Program-made: the position numbers and the translations under genes | NCBI GenBank assembly: GCA_014378155.1 | Contig: JACMOF010000011.1 | Coordinates: forward strand, 1 to 7,939 | Direction of reading: 5' to 3' | DNA length: 7,939 bases | Source: Caulobacter sp. | Lineage (GTDB): Bacteria > Pseudomonadota > Alphaproteobacteria > Caulobacterales > Caulobacteraceae | In this document: positions 1 to 6,000 of the stretch, piece by piece | Layout of the letters: every line of letters starts with the position of its first letter | Numbering within the stretch: position 1 is the stretch's first letter | The notes under the pieces: generated by a model | Database searches by the model: none | What the model saw: the letters and a program-made list of their open reading frames with translations, nothing else | Told to the model about the DNA's origin: nothing

Positions 1-486
1 CTGGCCGACAAGATCCGCAAGGCGTCGGGCTTCGCCGCCAAGGTCGAGTCCGTCAGCTCCGGCAACAGCCGAAGCCTGCGGATCAGCCCGTCGCAGACCA
101 CCTCGACGGTCGAAGTCCTGCCCGGCAAGGGCGGCACGGACGTTCTGGAGGCGCTCGGCCTCAAGCCCGGCATCGTGCGCAACACCAAGACCGATCACGG
201 ACAGACCATTTCAGCCGATGGCAAGGGCCCTATCTACGGCCTGTCGCTGGACACCACCCTCGACCTCAGCGACGACACGGGGCGCAAGGCCGCCTCGGCG
301 GCGGTGGCCAAGGCCCTGTCGGCCGTGCGCACGGCCTATCGCGAGATGGCCGACACCGCCAACGGGGTGAAGCGCACTGATGCAACCGCGTCGTCGGGGG
401 CCACCACGGGTAAGGTGCCGGCCTATCTGACCGCCCAGATCGCCAACTACCAGGCCGCCCTCAACCGCCTGACCGGCGGGAGCTAG
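1..486 (+). CDS. Flagellin-IN-type protein, FlaEY-like, C-terminal part
   Basis: The reading frame is open from the first base and ends in TAG at 484-486, so 161 C-terminal residues are visible and the start lies outside the window. Residues 1-58 (ADKIRKASGFAAKVESV, then VEVLPGKGGTDVLEALGLKPG) look like the flagellin hook IN motif, a small beta-rich repeat in flagellins and hook-associated proteins. The tail (AVAKALSAVRTAYREMAD, then AYLTAQIANYQAALNRLTGG) reads as two amphipathic helices, as in the terminal coiled coil of flagellin-family proteins. From memory of Caulobacter genomes, a protein called FlaEY, linked to flagellin assembly or regulation, lies near ssb, which fits. Role is inferred: an extracellular or secretion-associated flagellar protein. 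An internal GTG at 175 is in frame but inside the conserved block, so it is not a start. The FlaEY name is tentative; the flagellin-like class is more secure. Confidence 0.6.
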   Translation: MADKIRKASGFAAKVESVSSGNSRSLRISPSQTTSTVEVLPGKGGTDVLEALGLKPGIVRNTKTDHGQTISADGKGPIYGLSLDTTLDLSDDTGRKAASAAVAKALSAVRTAYREMADTANGVKRTDATASSGATTGKVPAYLTAQIANYQAALNRLTGGS

Positions 487-495
487 GGCGACTCC

Positions 496-516
496 GAACC
501 GGCTCTTGACCGGTTC
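496..516 (+). terminator. Short inverted repeat after the flagellin-like gene
   Basis: A perfect 7-base stem (GAACCGG and CCGGTTC) with a 7-base loop begins 10 bases after the stop codon. There is no T-run behind it, so it is not a classic intrinsic terminator. It could stabilise the 3' end or support factor-dependent termination. The rest of the 487-587 spacer shows nothing firm. Confidence 0.3.
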
Positions 517-587
517 CGCGCCGCTTCCACGCGCCTTCATGACCCGCCGGACTTGAAAGCGTCATCCTCGCGTCGTAGCCAGGGATC

Positions 588-1259
588 ATGGAACTTCTCA
601 AAGATCGACGCGTGCTCTTGGGCGGCGCCGCCCTGGCCCTGGTGCTGGGCCTGGTCATCGCCTTTGGCGTGATGCATGGCAGCAAGTCGCCGACCGAAGA
701 CCCGCCCGCGGCGCGCGGCGGCCTGGTCGTCGAGACCGGCCGCGCGGACGACACCAAGCTCGATGCGGCCCGTCCGCTGCGCTGCTTCGTCGGCGGTCAG
801 TTCGTCGGCGAGACCACCCTGGCCGACTGCGCCAACAAGAACGGCGTGGCCACCGGCGCCCTCGATGTTGGCGTCGACGGGACCGGGGCCCTGGCCGCCG
901 CCGATCAGGCCGGCATGGTCCTGACCCCGCTGCCGCCACCCGCCGAGGCCCCCACCGTGCCCGCGCCCGCCGCGGCTCCGACCGTGTCGACCCCGGTGGC
1001 CGCCTCCGGCGCGCCGCTGGCGGTCTGCTGGCGCTATCAGGGCAGCGAATGGCGCAAGCAGCCGGGCGAGATCACCCTCAACGCCTGCGCCCAGCAACTC
1101 TACAACGGCAAATGCGAAAAGCCTGGCGGCGCCACCTACGGCCGATGGGGCGAAGAGACGCTCCGCCTGGTGCCTGGCCATGTGGAGTCGTCGTCCGACA
1201 ACCGCAGCTTCCATGCGATCATCGAACAGGGGCCAAGCTGCTCCATCCCGTCCGCGTAG
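588..1259 (+). CDS. Membrane-anchored six-cysteine protein of unknown function
   Basis: A 223-residue protein I cannot assign to a named family. Residues 8-29 form one hydrophobic segment after a short basic N-terminus (KDRR), so it is probably a single-pass inner-membrane protein with a periplasmic C-terminus. Six cysteines (66, 81, 147, 167, 176, 218) lie in the periplasmic part, which suits disulfide formation. Two lobes share a motif: RCF...TLADCA at 65-82 and VCW...TLNACA at 146-168. They are joined by a Pro/Ala-rich linker at about 113-142. The start is well placed: TAG lies in frame at 576-578, four codons before the ATG, so no longer version exists. The Shine-Dalgarno is poor (GGGA only two bases away). 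The next gene, 15 bases on, carries the same cysteine motif and is probably co-transcribed. A role in the envelope is inferred only from topology. Confidence 0.8.
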   Translation: MELLKDRRVLLGGAALALVLGLVIAFGVMHGSKSPTEDPPAARGGLVVETGRADDTKLDAARPLRCFVGGQFVGETTLADCANKNGVATGALDVGVDGTGALAAADQAGMVLTPLPPPAEAPTVPAPAAAPTVSTPVAASGAPLAVCWRYQGSEWRKQPGEITLNACAQQLYNGKCEKPGGATYGRWGEETLRLVPGHVESSSDNRSFHAIIEQGPSCSIPSA

Positions 1260-1274
1260 AGAGATCTGAAGACC

Positions 1275-1664
1275 ATGCGCTCGCTTCCCGTCGTCGCCGT
1301 CTCCCTGTTCGCCGTAGCCATGGTTCTGTCCGGCTGCGACAAGCGCACCTCGGCCCCCTTCGAGGCCGGGGTCTGCTTCCACGTCGTCGAGCAGAAGGAC
1401 GGCACGCTGAAATATAATTCGGTGGCCAGCAACGTTCCGAGCATGGAGCAGTGCGCCGCCGACCTAGAGGGCATGCGTCTGCGTTTCCTGCGGCTGGGCA
1501 GCCAGAACCGCGAACTGACCGGCGCCTACCAGGGCAAGTTCATCTTCGTCCAGAAGGAGGGCATCTATCTGGGCGACACCTATGAGGGCTCGCGGTTCAT
1601 GTCGCTGGTCCGCACGGGCGATGGCCGCCTGGCCGTGCCGGGCGCCATCCGTGAGATTCAATAG
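1275..1664 (+). CDS. Small lipoprotein with a paired-cysteine motif
   Basis: A 129-residue predicted lipoprotein. An N-terminal Arg and hydrophobic stretch lead to a lipobox, LSGC at residues 18-21, so cleavage before Cys21 and lipidation are expected. Asp22 at position +2 is the inner-membrane retention signal in E. coli; whether that holds in this species is unknown. The mature domain of about 108 residues contains only Cys34 and Cys60 besides the lipid cysteine, in the context VCF...SMEQCA. This matches the two lobes of the preceding protein and suggests one disulfide. The rest (GAYQGKFIFVQKEG, YLGDTYEG) looks like a small beta-sheet domain. It starts 15 bases after the upstream stop, with GAAG close to the ATG, so the two genes probably form one operon. 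Its function is unknown; a shared envelope job with its neighbour is inference. Confidence 0.8.
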   Translation: MRSLPVVAVSLFAVAMVLSGCDKRTSAPFEAGVCFHVVEQKDGTLKYNSVASNVPSMEQCAADLEGMRLRFLRLGSQNRELTGAYQGKFIFVQKEGIYLGDTYEGSRFMSLVRTGDGRLAVPGAIREIQ

Positions 1665-1670
1665 TCGCGC

Positions 1671-1707
1671 GGAGCGTCCCGGGGCCGTGGATAACCGGCC
1701 TCGCTCC
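1671..1707 (+). terminator. Nested inverted repeat, possible end of the upstream operon
   Basis: The outer arms GGAGCG (1671-1676) and CGCTCC (1702-1707) enclose the inner arms GGCCG (1683-1687) and CGGCC (1696-1700). The structure starts just after the lipoprotein stop and ends five bases before the LexA box. It lacks a T-run, so intrinsic termination is doubtful, but its position suits separating the upstream operon from ssb. Confidence 0.3.
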
Positions 1708-1711
1708 ACAG

Positions 1712-1726
1712 GAACGTTTCGAGAAC
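1712..1726 (+). promoter_or_regulatory. LexA (SOS) box of ssb
   Basis: GAAC at 1712-1715 and GAAC at 1723-1726 are separated by exactly seven bases. This direct repeat is the known alphaproteobacterial LexA site (GTTC-N7-GTTC read on the other strand). It lies about 90 bases before the ssb start, just upstream of a plausible -35 element, so LexA bound here could block polymerase. SOS control of ssb is known in several bacteria; control here is inferred from the site. Confidence 0.7.
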
Positions 1727-1731
1727 AAAGC

Positions 1732-1759
1732 TTGATTTTGTTTTTAAGAACCCTTTAAC
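1732..1759 (+). promoter_or_regulatory. Candidate housekeeping promoter of ssb
   Basis: TTGATT at 1732-1737 is followed after 16 bases by TTTAAC at 1754-1759, a fair match to -35 and -10 elements in an AT-rich island within GC-rich DNA. Transcription would start near 1766, giving a leader of about 50 bases. The -10 overlaps the CtrA-type box. No transcript data are available. Confidence 0.4.
1744..1758 (+). promoter_or_regulatory. CtrA-type box in the ssb promoter
   Basis: TTAA (1744-1747), seven bases, TTAA (1755-1758) is the full consensus spacing of the CtrA cell-cycle regulator of Caulobacter and relatives. It covers the spacer and -10 of the candidate promoter, a position that suits repression better than activation. 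The match is exact, but the local AT-richness raises the chance of coincidence. Confidence 0.45.
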
Positions 1760-1769
1760 GTTCGCCTCA

Positions 1770-1774
1770 GATTC
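1770..1774 (+). promoter_or_regulatory. CcrM methylation site (GANTC) near the ssb start point
   Basis: GATTC lies a few bases downstream of the predicted transcription start. In Caulobacter, CcrM methylates GANTC and GcrA acts at methylated promoter sites. Other GANTC sites occur in this window, for example GATTC at 1655 and GAATC at 2379, so the site alone is weak evidence. Confidence 0.3.
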
Positions 1775-1815
1775 CGGCGCGTTGGGTCGTCGGGCGAAAA
1801 ACGGGAACTCCGCCG

Positions 1816-2334
1816 ATGGCAGGCAGCGTCAACAAGGTCATCCTCGTGGGAAATCTCGGGGCCGACCCCGAAATCCGCACCCTCAGCTCGGGCGACCGGG
1901 TCGCCAACCTGCGTTTGGCCACCTCGGAAAGCTGGCGCGACCGCACCTCGGGCGAGCGCAAGGAAAAGACCGAATGGCACCGGGTGGTGATCTTCAACGA
2001 TAATCTGGTGAAGGTCGCCGAGAGCTATCTGCGCAAGGGCTCGACGATCTATATCGAAGGCGCGATCCAGACGCGGAAGTGGGCCGACGCCTCGGGCGTC
2101 GAGAAATATTCCACCGAGATCGTGCTGCAGAAGTTCCGCGGCGAACTGACAATGCTGGGCGGCAAGGCCGACGGCGCCGGGGCATCCTCGGGCGGCGGTG
2201 ATCCGGGCTATGACGCAGGCTACGGCGGCGGTTCGAGCGGCGGCGGCAACTTCGGCGGCGGCGCGCCGCGCAGCCAGCCCAGCGGCCCGCGCGAGAGCTT
2301 CTCGGCCGACTTGGACGACGAAATTCCCTTTTAA
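1816..2334 (+). CDS. ssb: Single-stranded DNA-binding protein SSB
   Basis: A complete 172-residue SSB, close to the 178 residues of E. coli. It coats single-stranded DNA as a tetramer during replication, recombination and repair, and recruits partner proteins. Residues 1-112 form the OB fold, beginning [16 protein letters not shown]. The aromatic DNA-stacking residues fall at the E. coli positions: Trp40, Trp54 and Phe60, plus Trp89 near E. coli Trp88. A flexible Gly/Ser-rich linker spans about 115-160 and includes [15 protein letters not shown]. The acidic C-terminal tip DLDDEIPF is the standard docking site for repair and replication enzymes. The ATG at 1816 is supported by the conserved N-terminus; a modest GGGA Shine-Dalgarno lies nine bases before it. 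The upstream region holds LexA and CtrA-type boxes, and an intrinsic terminator follows 25 bases after the stop, so ssb is probably transcribed alone. Confidence 0.97.
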   Translation: MAGSVNKVILVGNLGADPEIRTLSSGDRVANLRLATSESWRDRTSGERKEKTEWHRVVIFNDNLVKVAESYLRKGSTIYIEGAIQTRKWADASGVEKYSTEIVLQKFRGELTMLGGKADGAGASSGGGDPGYDAGYGGGSSGGGNFGGGAPRSQPSGPRESFSADLDDEIPF

Positions 2335-2359
2335 TTTTCCTCTAGAGTTACGTTGTAAT

Positions 2360-2395
2360 AAGTGGCCGCTTCCCATTGGAATCGGCCACTTTTTT
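2360..2395 (+). terminator. Intrinsic terminator of ssb
   Basis: A perfect 9-base stem (AAGTGGCCG at 2360-2368, CGGCCACTT at 2383-2391) continues through one C/T mismatch into a further 4-base stem (TTCC and GGAA) with loop CATT. A T-run to 2395 follows. This is a textbook factor-independent terminator 25 bases after the ssb stop. The minus strand has a weaker TTATTA run after the stem, so it may also slow transcripts arriving from the aldehyde dehydrogenase gene. Confidence 0.9.
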
Positions 2396-2492
2396 ATTGC
2401 GTCTGCCCACTTGTAATCAGTCGACTTAGCGTGGGTAAAACCCAGCACGGTCGAGTGTAAATGAAAGGGCTCAACGACCATTTGCGTGTTCG

Positions 2493-2625
2493 TGCCACAA
2501 AGGGGGTGCGAGCGACTCCGGTCGTTCTCGGCCCCGGGCCTAGGCGAGCATGCGCTGGCTCGGCCGGCGATGAACGTCGCTGGCCGAGCCCAGGTGTGGC
2601 AGCTGTCGTCGCCCGCCGGGCGACG
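2493..2625 (+). ncRNA. Candidate structured RNA in the ssb-aldehyde dehydrogenase spacer
   Basis: The 371-base spacer 2335-2705 has no convincing gene, but it is rich in stable inverted repeats. A 7-base helix (TGCCACA at 2493-2499 with TGTGGCA at 2595-2601) would close a multibranch fold. Inside it are a long hairpin at 2502-2535 (GGGG with CCCC outside, GAGCGAC with GTCGTTC inside, loop TCCG) and a 15-base-pair hairpin at 2557-2590 with loop GAAC. Outside, an 8-base stem at 2607-2625 follows with loop GCC. The non-Watson-Crick pairs within these stems are mostly G-U on the plus strand and would be A-C on the minus strand, which favours plus-strand RNA. I could not match it to 4.5S, RNase P, tmRNA, tRNA or a known riboswitch, and I found no strong promoter. 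It could equally be the 3' region of the opposing gene. Confidence 0.3.
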
Positions 2626-2705
2626 CGAGAGGATGTCCGGCTCTGTCCTGGGTGACCATCGGTCAAAACCCCGATCTCGCGGCTGGAGGCTTCAAGGCGC
2701 CCGCG

Positions 2706-4157
2706 TCATCCGGCGGGGTTCACGGGCCTTCGCCGGATCACCAGATTGCGGATTTCAGTCATGTCCTCCATGGCGAACTTGACTCCTTCGCGGCCCAGCC
2801 CCGAGTCCTTCACCCCGCCGTACGGCATGTTGTCGACCCGGTAGCTGGGTACGTCGCCGACCAGGATCCCGCCGACTTCCAGCACGTCCCAGGCGCGCAT
2901 CACCTTGTGGATGTCTCGGCTGAACACGCCTGCCTGGAGGCCATAACGGCTGTCATTGACCTCGCGCAGCGCGTCTTCGAAATCGCTGAAGCGGGACAGC
3001 ACAGCGACAGGGCCGAACGCCTCCTCGTCCCGGACCTTCAAGCCGGGCCGGACTCCCTCCAGCAGGGTCGCCTGCAGCATCGCGCCTTCACGACCGCCGC
3101 CGCAGAGCAGAGTGGCCCCCGCGTCGCGGGCTTCATTGATCCAGCCTTCGAGGCGGCGCGCTTCCTTCTCGTCGATCATCGGGCCGATGAAGACCTTCGG
3201 GTCCTGCGGATCGCCAGCGACGAGCACGCGGGTCTTCTCGACGAGGAGGTCGCGCAGGGCGTCGTAGATGTCGTCGTGGATCAGGATGCGCTGCACGCCG
3301 ATGCAGGACTGGCCTGACTGGTAGAAGGCGCCGAAGATGATCCGGTCGGCGGCGTCCCGCAGGTCGGTGTCGCGGTCGACGATCACCGCCGCGTTGCCGC
3401 CCAGTTCCAGCACCACCTTCTTCTTGCCGGCCTTGGCCTTGAGCGCCCAGCCCACCTCGGGCGAGCCGGTGAAGGACAGCAACTTCAGGCGCTCGTCGGT
3501 GGTGAACAGGTCGGCCCCGTCGCGGGTGGCGGGCAGGATCGAGAACGCGCCCTTGGGCAGGTCGGTCTCGGCCAGCACCTCGCCAATGATCAGCGCGCCC
3601 AGGGGCGTGCGCGAGGCCGGCTTCATCACGAACGGACATCCCACCGCCAGGGCGGGCGCGATCTTGTGAGCCGCCAGATTGAGCGGAAAATTGAACGGCG
3701 AGATGAACGAGCACGGCCCGATCGGCACGCGCTTCCACATGCCCTGATAGCCCTTGGCGCGCGGCGAGATGTCCAGCGGCTGGACCTCGCCGGTCATCCG
3801 CACCGACTCTTCGGCGGCGATGCGGAAGGTGTCGATGAGCCGGGTCACCTCGCCCCGGGAATCGTTGATCGGCTTGCCCGCTTCGATGCACAGGGCATAG
3901 GCCAGTTCGTCGAACCGTTCCTGGAAGCGAGATACGCAATGGGCCAGCACCGCCTGACGTTCATAGGCGGCCATCTCGGCCATGGGCCGGGTCGCCTCGA
4001 CCGCCGCTGTAATGGCCTTGTCGATGGTCGCCGCGTCGGCCAGCGCGACCCGGGTCGCCACCTGGCCCGAATATTTATCGGTGACCTCCAGATCCTGGTT
4101 CGGAGTCTTGGCCTCGTTCGCCAGGTACAGGGGATAGGTCGATTTTAGGGATGGCAT
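2706..4157 (-). CDS. NAD(P)-dependent aldehyde dehydrogenase
   Basis: A complete 483-residue enzyme of the aldehyde dehydrogenase superfamily, which oxidises aldehydes to acids in the cytosol. The catalytic set is intact: Asn156 in SPFNFPLN, Lys179 in FVMKPA, the FTGSPEVG nucleotide loop at 229-236, Glu251 in LELGGN, the nucleophile Cys285 in SGQSCIGVQR, and Glu379 in EEAFGPV. The overall sequence looks closest to lactaldehyde-, phosphonoacetaldehyde- or ALDH21-like enzymes, but the substrate cannot be read from sequence. Ser182, three residues after Lys179, sits where NAD-specific members usually carry Glu, so NADP use is possible. I chose the ATG at 4157 because GGAG lies six bases before it. 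An in-frame ATG 24 codons upstream, at 4229, has no ribosome site and adds an uncharacteristic N-terminus. The gene stands alone: 278 bases separate it from the biotin operon, and it converges on ssb. Confidence 0.93.
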   Translation of the reverse strand: MPSLKSTYPLYLANEAKTPNQDLEVTDKYSGQVATRVALADAATIDKAITAAVEATRPMAEMAAYERQAVLAHCVSRFQERFDELAYALCIEAGKPINDSRGEVTRLIDTFRIAAEESVRMTGEVQPLDISPRAKGYQGMWKRVPIGPCSFISPFNFPLNLAAHKIAPALAVGCPFVMKPASRTPLGALIIGEVLAETDLPKGAFSILPATRDGADLFTTDERLKLLSFTGSPEVGWALKAKAGKKKVVLELGGNAAVIVDRDTDLRDAADRIIFGAFYQSGQSCIGVQRILIHDDIYDALRDLLVEKTRVLVAGDPQDPKVFIGPMIDEKEARRLEGWINEARDAGATLLCGGGREGAMLQATLLEGVRPGLKVRDEEAFGPVAVLSRFSDFEDALREVNDSRYGLQAGVFSRDIHKVMRAWDVLEVGGILVGDVPSYRVDNMPYGGVKDSGLGREGVKFAMEDMTEIRNLVIRRRPVNPAG

Positions 4158-4435
4158 GGGTCGCTCCGATGGGTTGGTGCTTAGGTCAACGCTGCAGACC
4201 GTCGCCGCGACCCGGACGACATCGTACATTCGGCGGATTTTAACCTAACCGACCCGCCCAGCGTCCAGACTGCATTGTCCTGCTCCGGGTCGCGATCACG
4301 GTCAAGATCGTAGGTGCACGGCTTAATGGTCAGGGTGGCGTTGTCGAAGAAGCCGGGCCGCGCCACCGGTCAAGACCCTCGATCCTGTCCTGCTGGTTGG
4401 GCTCCTGGTCACCCGGCATCGTTCAGGCCGGCGAC
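4158..4435 (-). other. Spacer upstream of the aldehyde dehydrogenase
   Basis: These 278 bases separate the end of the biotin operon from the dehydrogenase and must hold the latter's promoter. The best -10-like element is TAAAAT (minus strand, 4242-4237), but I find no matching -35. A 5-base inverted repeat (CCGGC 4413-4417, GCCGG 4427-4431) follows the oxidoreductase stop without a T-run. Nothing else is supportable. Confidence 0.35.
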
Positions 4436-5329
4436 CTAGGCGGTCAGCGCGTCGACCACCGTCTCGCACAGCCGGTGGGTCTCCAGCGCGTCCAGCGCCG
4501 ACAACCGTCGGCCGTCGCGCACCGCGCCGAGGAAGGTGTCGCACAGGTCCTCGAACCCGCGCTGGCGGCCGACCGAGGTCCAGTTTCCGCGTCGGTTCAG
4601 GGCCTCGGCCGCGCCCAGTTCGACGACCTGGTCAATGTCGATGATCCGGCGCTTCAAACCGCTACCAGAGACTTCGAGCGTCTCCTCGCTGGCCCCGCTG
4701 GCCCGGTTCATGATCCCGATCGCGTCGCGGCCGCCGCCTGATAGCGACAGCATCACGTGCTTGAGCCGGCCGTCGTTGACCTGGCCGCGCACCGAGGCTT
4801 GGTCGGCGCCGGGGGCAAGGAACCGCAGGGTGTCGATGACGTGAATATAGTCGTCGAACACCGCCCGGCGCACTTCGTCCAGTGGGCCGGCGCGGTTCTT
4901 CTGCATCACCACCAGCGGCAGGCCGAGAGCGGCGGCGTCGCGATAGGCGGGCGCATGGCGGCGGTTGAAACCGACCATCAGCGACACGCCGCGCGTCTCG
5001 GCCAAGTCGACCAGCGCCTCGCTATCGGCCGCATTGTCGGCCAGGGGCTTGTCGATCATCGTGGGCACGCCGACCTCCAGAAGGCGGCGGACGATGCCTG
5101 GATGGGCGGCGGTGGCGGCGTGGACGAAGGCCGCGTCCAGGCCGTCGGCAAGGGCAGCGTCGAGGTCTGTATGCAAGCGATCCACGCGCCAGGCCGCACC
5201 CAACTCCGCCAGGGTCGCGGCGTCGCGCGTGACAAAGGTCAGGGCGACGTCGGCGCGAGGCCCCAGCACGGGCAGGTAGGCCTTCTTGGCGATGTCGCCC
5301 AGGCCGATCATGGCGATGCGCAGGGTCAT
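4436..5329 (-). CDS. Gfo/Idh/MocA oxidoreductase, MviM/YceM-like
   Basis: A complete 297-residue NAD(P)-dependent oxidoreductase of the Gfo/Idh/MocA family. The Rossmann fingerprint is GLGDIAKKAYLP at residues 9-20. DKP at 93-95 is the variant of the family's catalytic EKP motif, followed by GFNRRHAPAY at 120-129 and DDYIHVIDT at 159-167. These blocks, and the length, match E. coli YceM (MviM), whose reaction is not established; sugar-like substrates are typical of the wider family. The start codon overlaps the bioD stop as ATGA (5329-5326). No clear Shine-Dalgarno precedes it, so translation probably depends on ribosomes finishing bioD. It is therefore the third gene of a bioF-bioD-oxidoreductase transcript. 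Whether it serves biotin metabolism or only shares expression is unknown. The stop is TAG at 4436-4438. Confidence 0.9.
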   Translation of the reverse strand: MTLRIAMIGLGDIAKKAYLPVLGPRADVALTFVTRDAATLAELGAAWRVDRLHTDLDAALADGLDAAFVHAATAAHPGIVRRLLEVGVPTMIDKPLADNAADSEALVDLAETRGVSLMVGFNRRHAPAYRDAAALGLPLVVMQKNRAGPLDEVRRAVFDDYIHVIDTLRFLAPGADQASVRGQVNDGRLKHVMLSLSGGGRDAIGIMNRASGASEETLEVSGSGLKRRIIDIDQVVELGAAEALNRRGNWTSVGRQRGFEDLCDTFLGAVRDGRRLSALDALETHRLCETVVDALTA

Positions 5330-6000
5330 GGCTGGTAGGCGTCCGTGAGCAGGTGGTCGGCGAGGGCGCCAGCGTCCCAGGATTCCGCGCGCGGCGCGAG
5401 GAACAAGGGCGTGGCGCCCAGGAACGGCGTCAGGGCCCGAGCCGTCTGGCTCAGGTCCGGCGCGTCCGGGCTTTCGCTCATCACCACGGCGGCCACGCGC
5501 GCTCCGGCGCCGCCCAGGGCGACCAGGGCGGTCAAGACGTGGCTGATCGTGCCCAGATAGGAGCCGGCGACCAGCAGCACCGGCGCGCCGAGCGCGCTGA
5601 TCATGTCGAGATTGGTCTCGTGGTCGGTCAGGGGCGACATTACCCCTCCGGCGCCTTCCACCAGCAACAGGCCGTCGCGGACCTCGGCGGCGCGGGCCAG
5701 CGCGTCGATGACCATGTCGTCCAGGATCAGGGTCTGGCCCTCCAACCGGGCGGCGATGTTGGGCGACAGCGGCGCAAGGTAGCGGCGTGGGGCTATGCGG
5801 AACACCTCACCGGGCGCGCCCAACGCCGCCGCCAACCGAGCCGGGTCGCTGCCGGCCGCGTCCCTGGGATCGAAGCCGCTGACCACGGGCTTGAACGCGT
5901 CGACGCCCGCGCCTCGGGCCTTCAGGGCGCGGATCAGCGCGCAACTCACATAGGTCTTGCCGATGTCGGTGCCGGTTCCAGTGACGAACAAGGCGGGCAT
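5326..6000 (-). CDS. bioD: Dethiobiotin synthetase BioD
   Basis: A complete 224-residue BioD, the usual length. It uses ATP and CO2 to close the ureido ring of 7,8-diaminopelargonic acid, giving dethiobiotin, the step before biotin synthase. Key elements are the P-loop TGTGTDIGKTY at residues 7-17 with Lys15, the substrate-binding Lys37 in FKPVVSG, Asp52 in GSDPARL, Glu115 in VEGAGGV (metal and phosphate binding), and the SYLGTISH loop at 147-154. The ATG at 6000-5998 overlaps the bioF stop by one base (TGATG), and GAAGG inside the bioF end provides a Shine-Dalgarno. Its own stop overlaps the next gene as ATGA. Such overlaps on both sides indicate one tightly coupled operon in the cytosolic biotin pathway. 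Confidence 0.96.
   Translation of the reverse strand: MPALFVTGTGTDIGKTYVSCALIRALKARGAGVDAFKPVVSGFDPRDAAGSDPARLAAALGAPGEVFRIAPRRYLAPLSPNIAARLEGQTLILDDMVIDALARAAEVRDGLLLVEGAGGVMSPLTDHETNLDMISALGAPVLLVAGSYLGTISHVLTALVALGGAGARVAAVVMSESPDAPDLSQTARALTPFLGATPLFLAPRAESWDAGALADHLLTDAYQP

Noticed and set aside
537..1382. A 281-codon minus-strand open frame opposite the six-cysteine protein gene
   Set aside because: It is Gly/Arg-rich with no recognisable domain, and it spans two well-supported plus-strand genes. This is the usual antisense shadow in GC-rich DNA.
1748..1763. GAAC-N8-GTTC inverted repeat in the ssb promoter, resembling a Gram-positive LexA site
   Set aside because: The Bacillus-type site has a 4-base gap and the alphaproteobacterial site is a direct repeat with 7. 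The nearby 1712-1726 site fits exactly, so this one is most likely incidental.
2461..2655. A 64-codon plus-strand open frame in the ssb-dehydrogenase spacer
   Set aside because: No ribosome site precedes the ATG, the product is Arg/Ala-rich without any motif, and the DNA is dominated by inverted repeats that explain it better as structured RNA.
4184..4189. TTGACC on the minus strand as a -35 element for the aldehyde dehydrogenase
   Set aside because: The matching -10 would fall on the ribosome-binding site, and no -10-like sequence is there.
4229..4229. An upstream ATG giving the aldehyde dehydrogenase 24 extra residues
   Set aside because: No ribosome site precedes it and the extra residues do not look like the family. 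The ATG at 4157 has GGAG at proper spacing.
4181..4366. A 61-codon minus-strand frame with a GTG start between the oxidoreductase and the dehydrogenase
   Set aside because: It is not a shadow of another gene, and its first half has coding-like GC-rich third positions. It has no Shine-Dalgarno and no motif, and it runs through the probable dehydrogenase promoter. A gene relic is possible but unsupported.
504..4375. The 11-mer TCTTGACCGGT at 504-514 and inverted at 4365-4375, each shortly after a gene end
   Set aside because: Matches of this length are expected by chance when both strands of about 8 kb are compared, and only the first copy is part of a hairpin.
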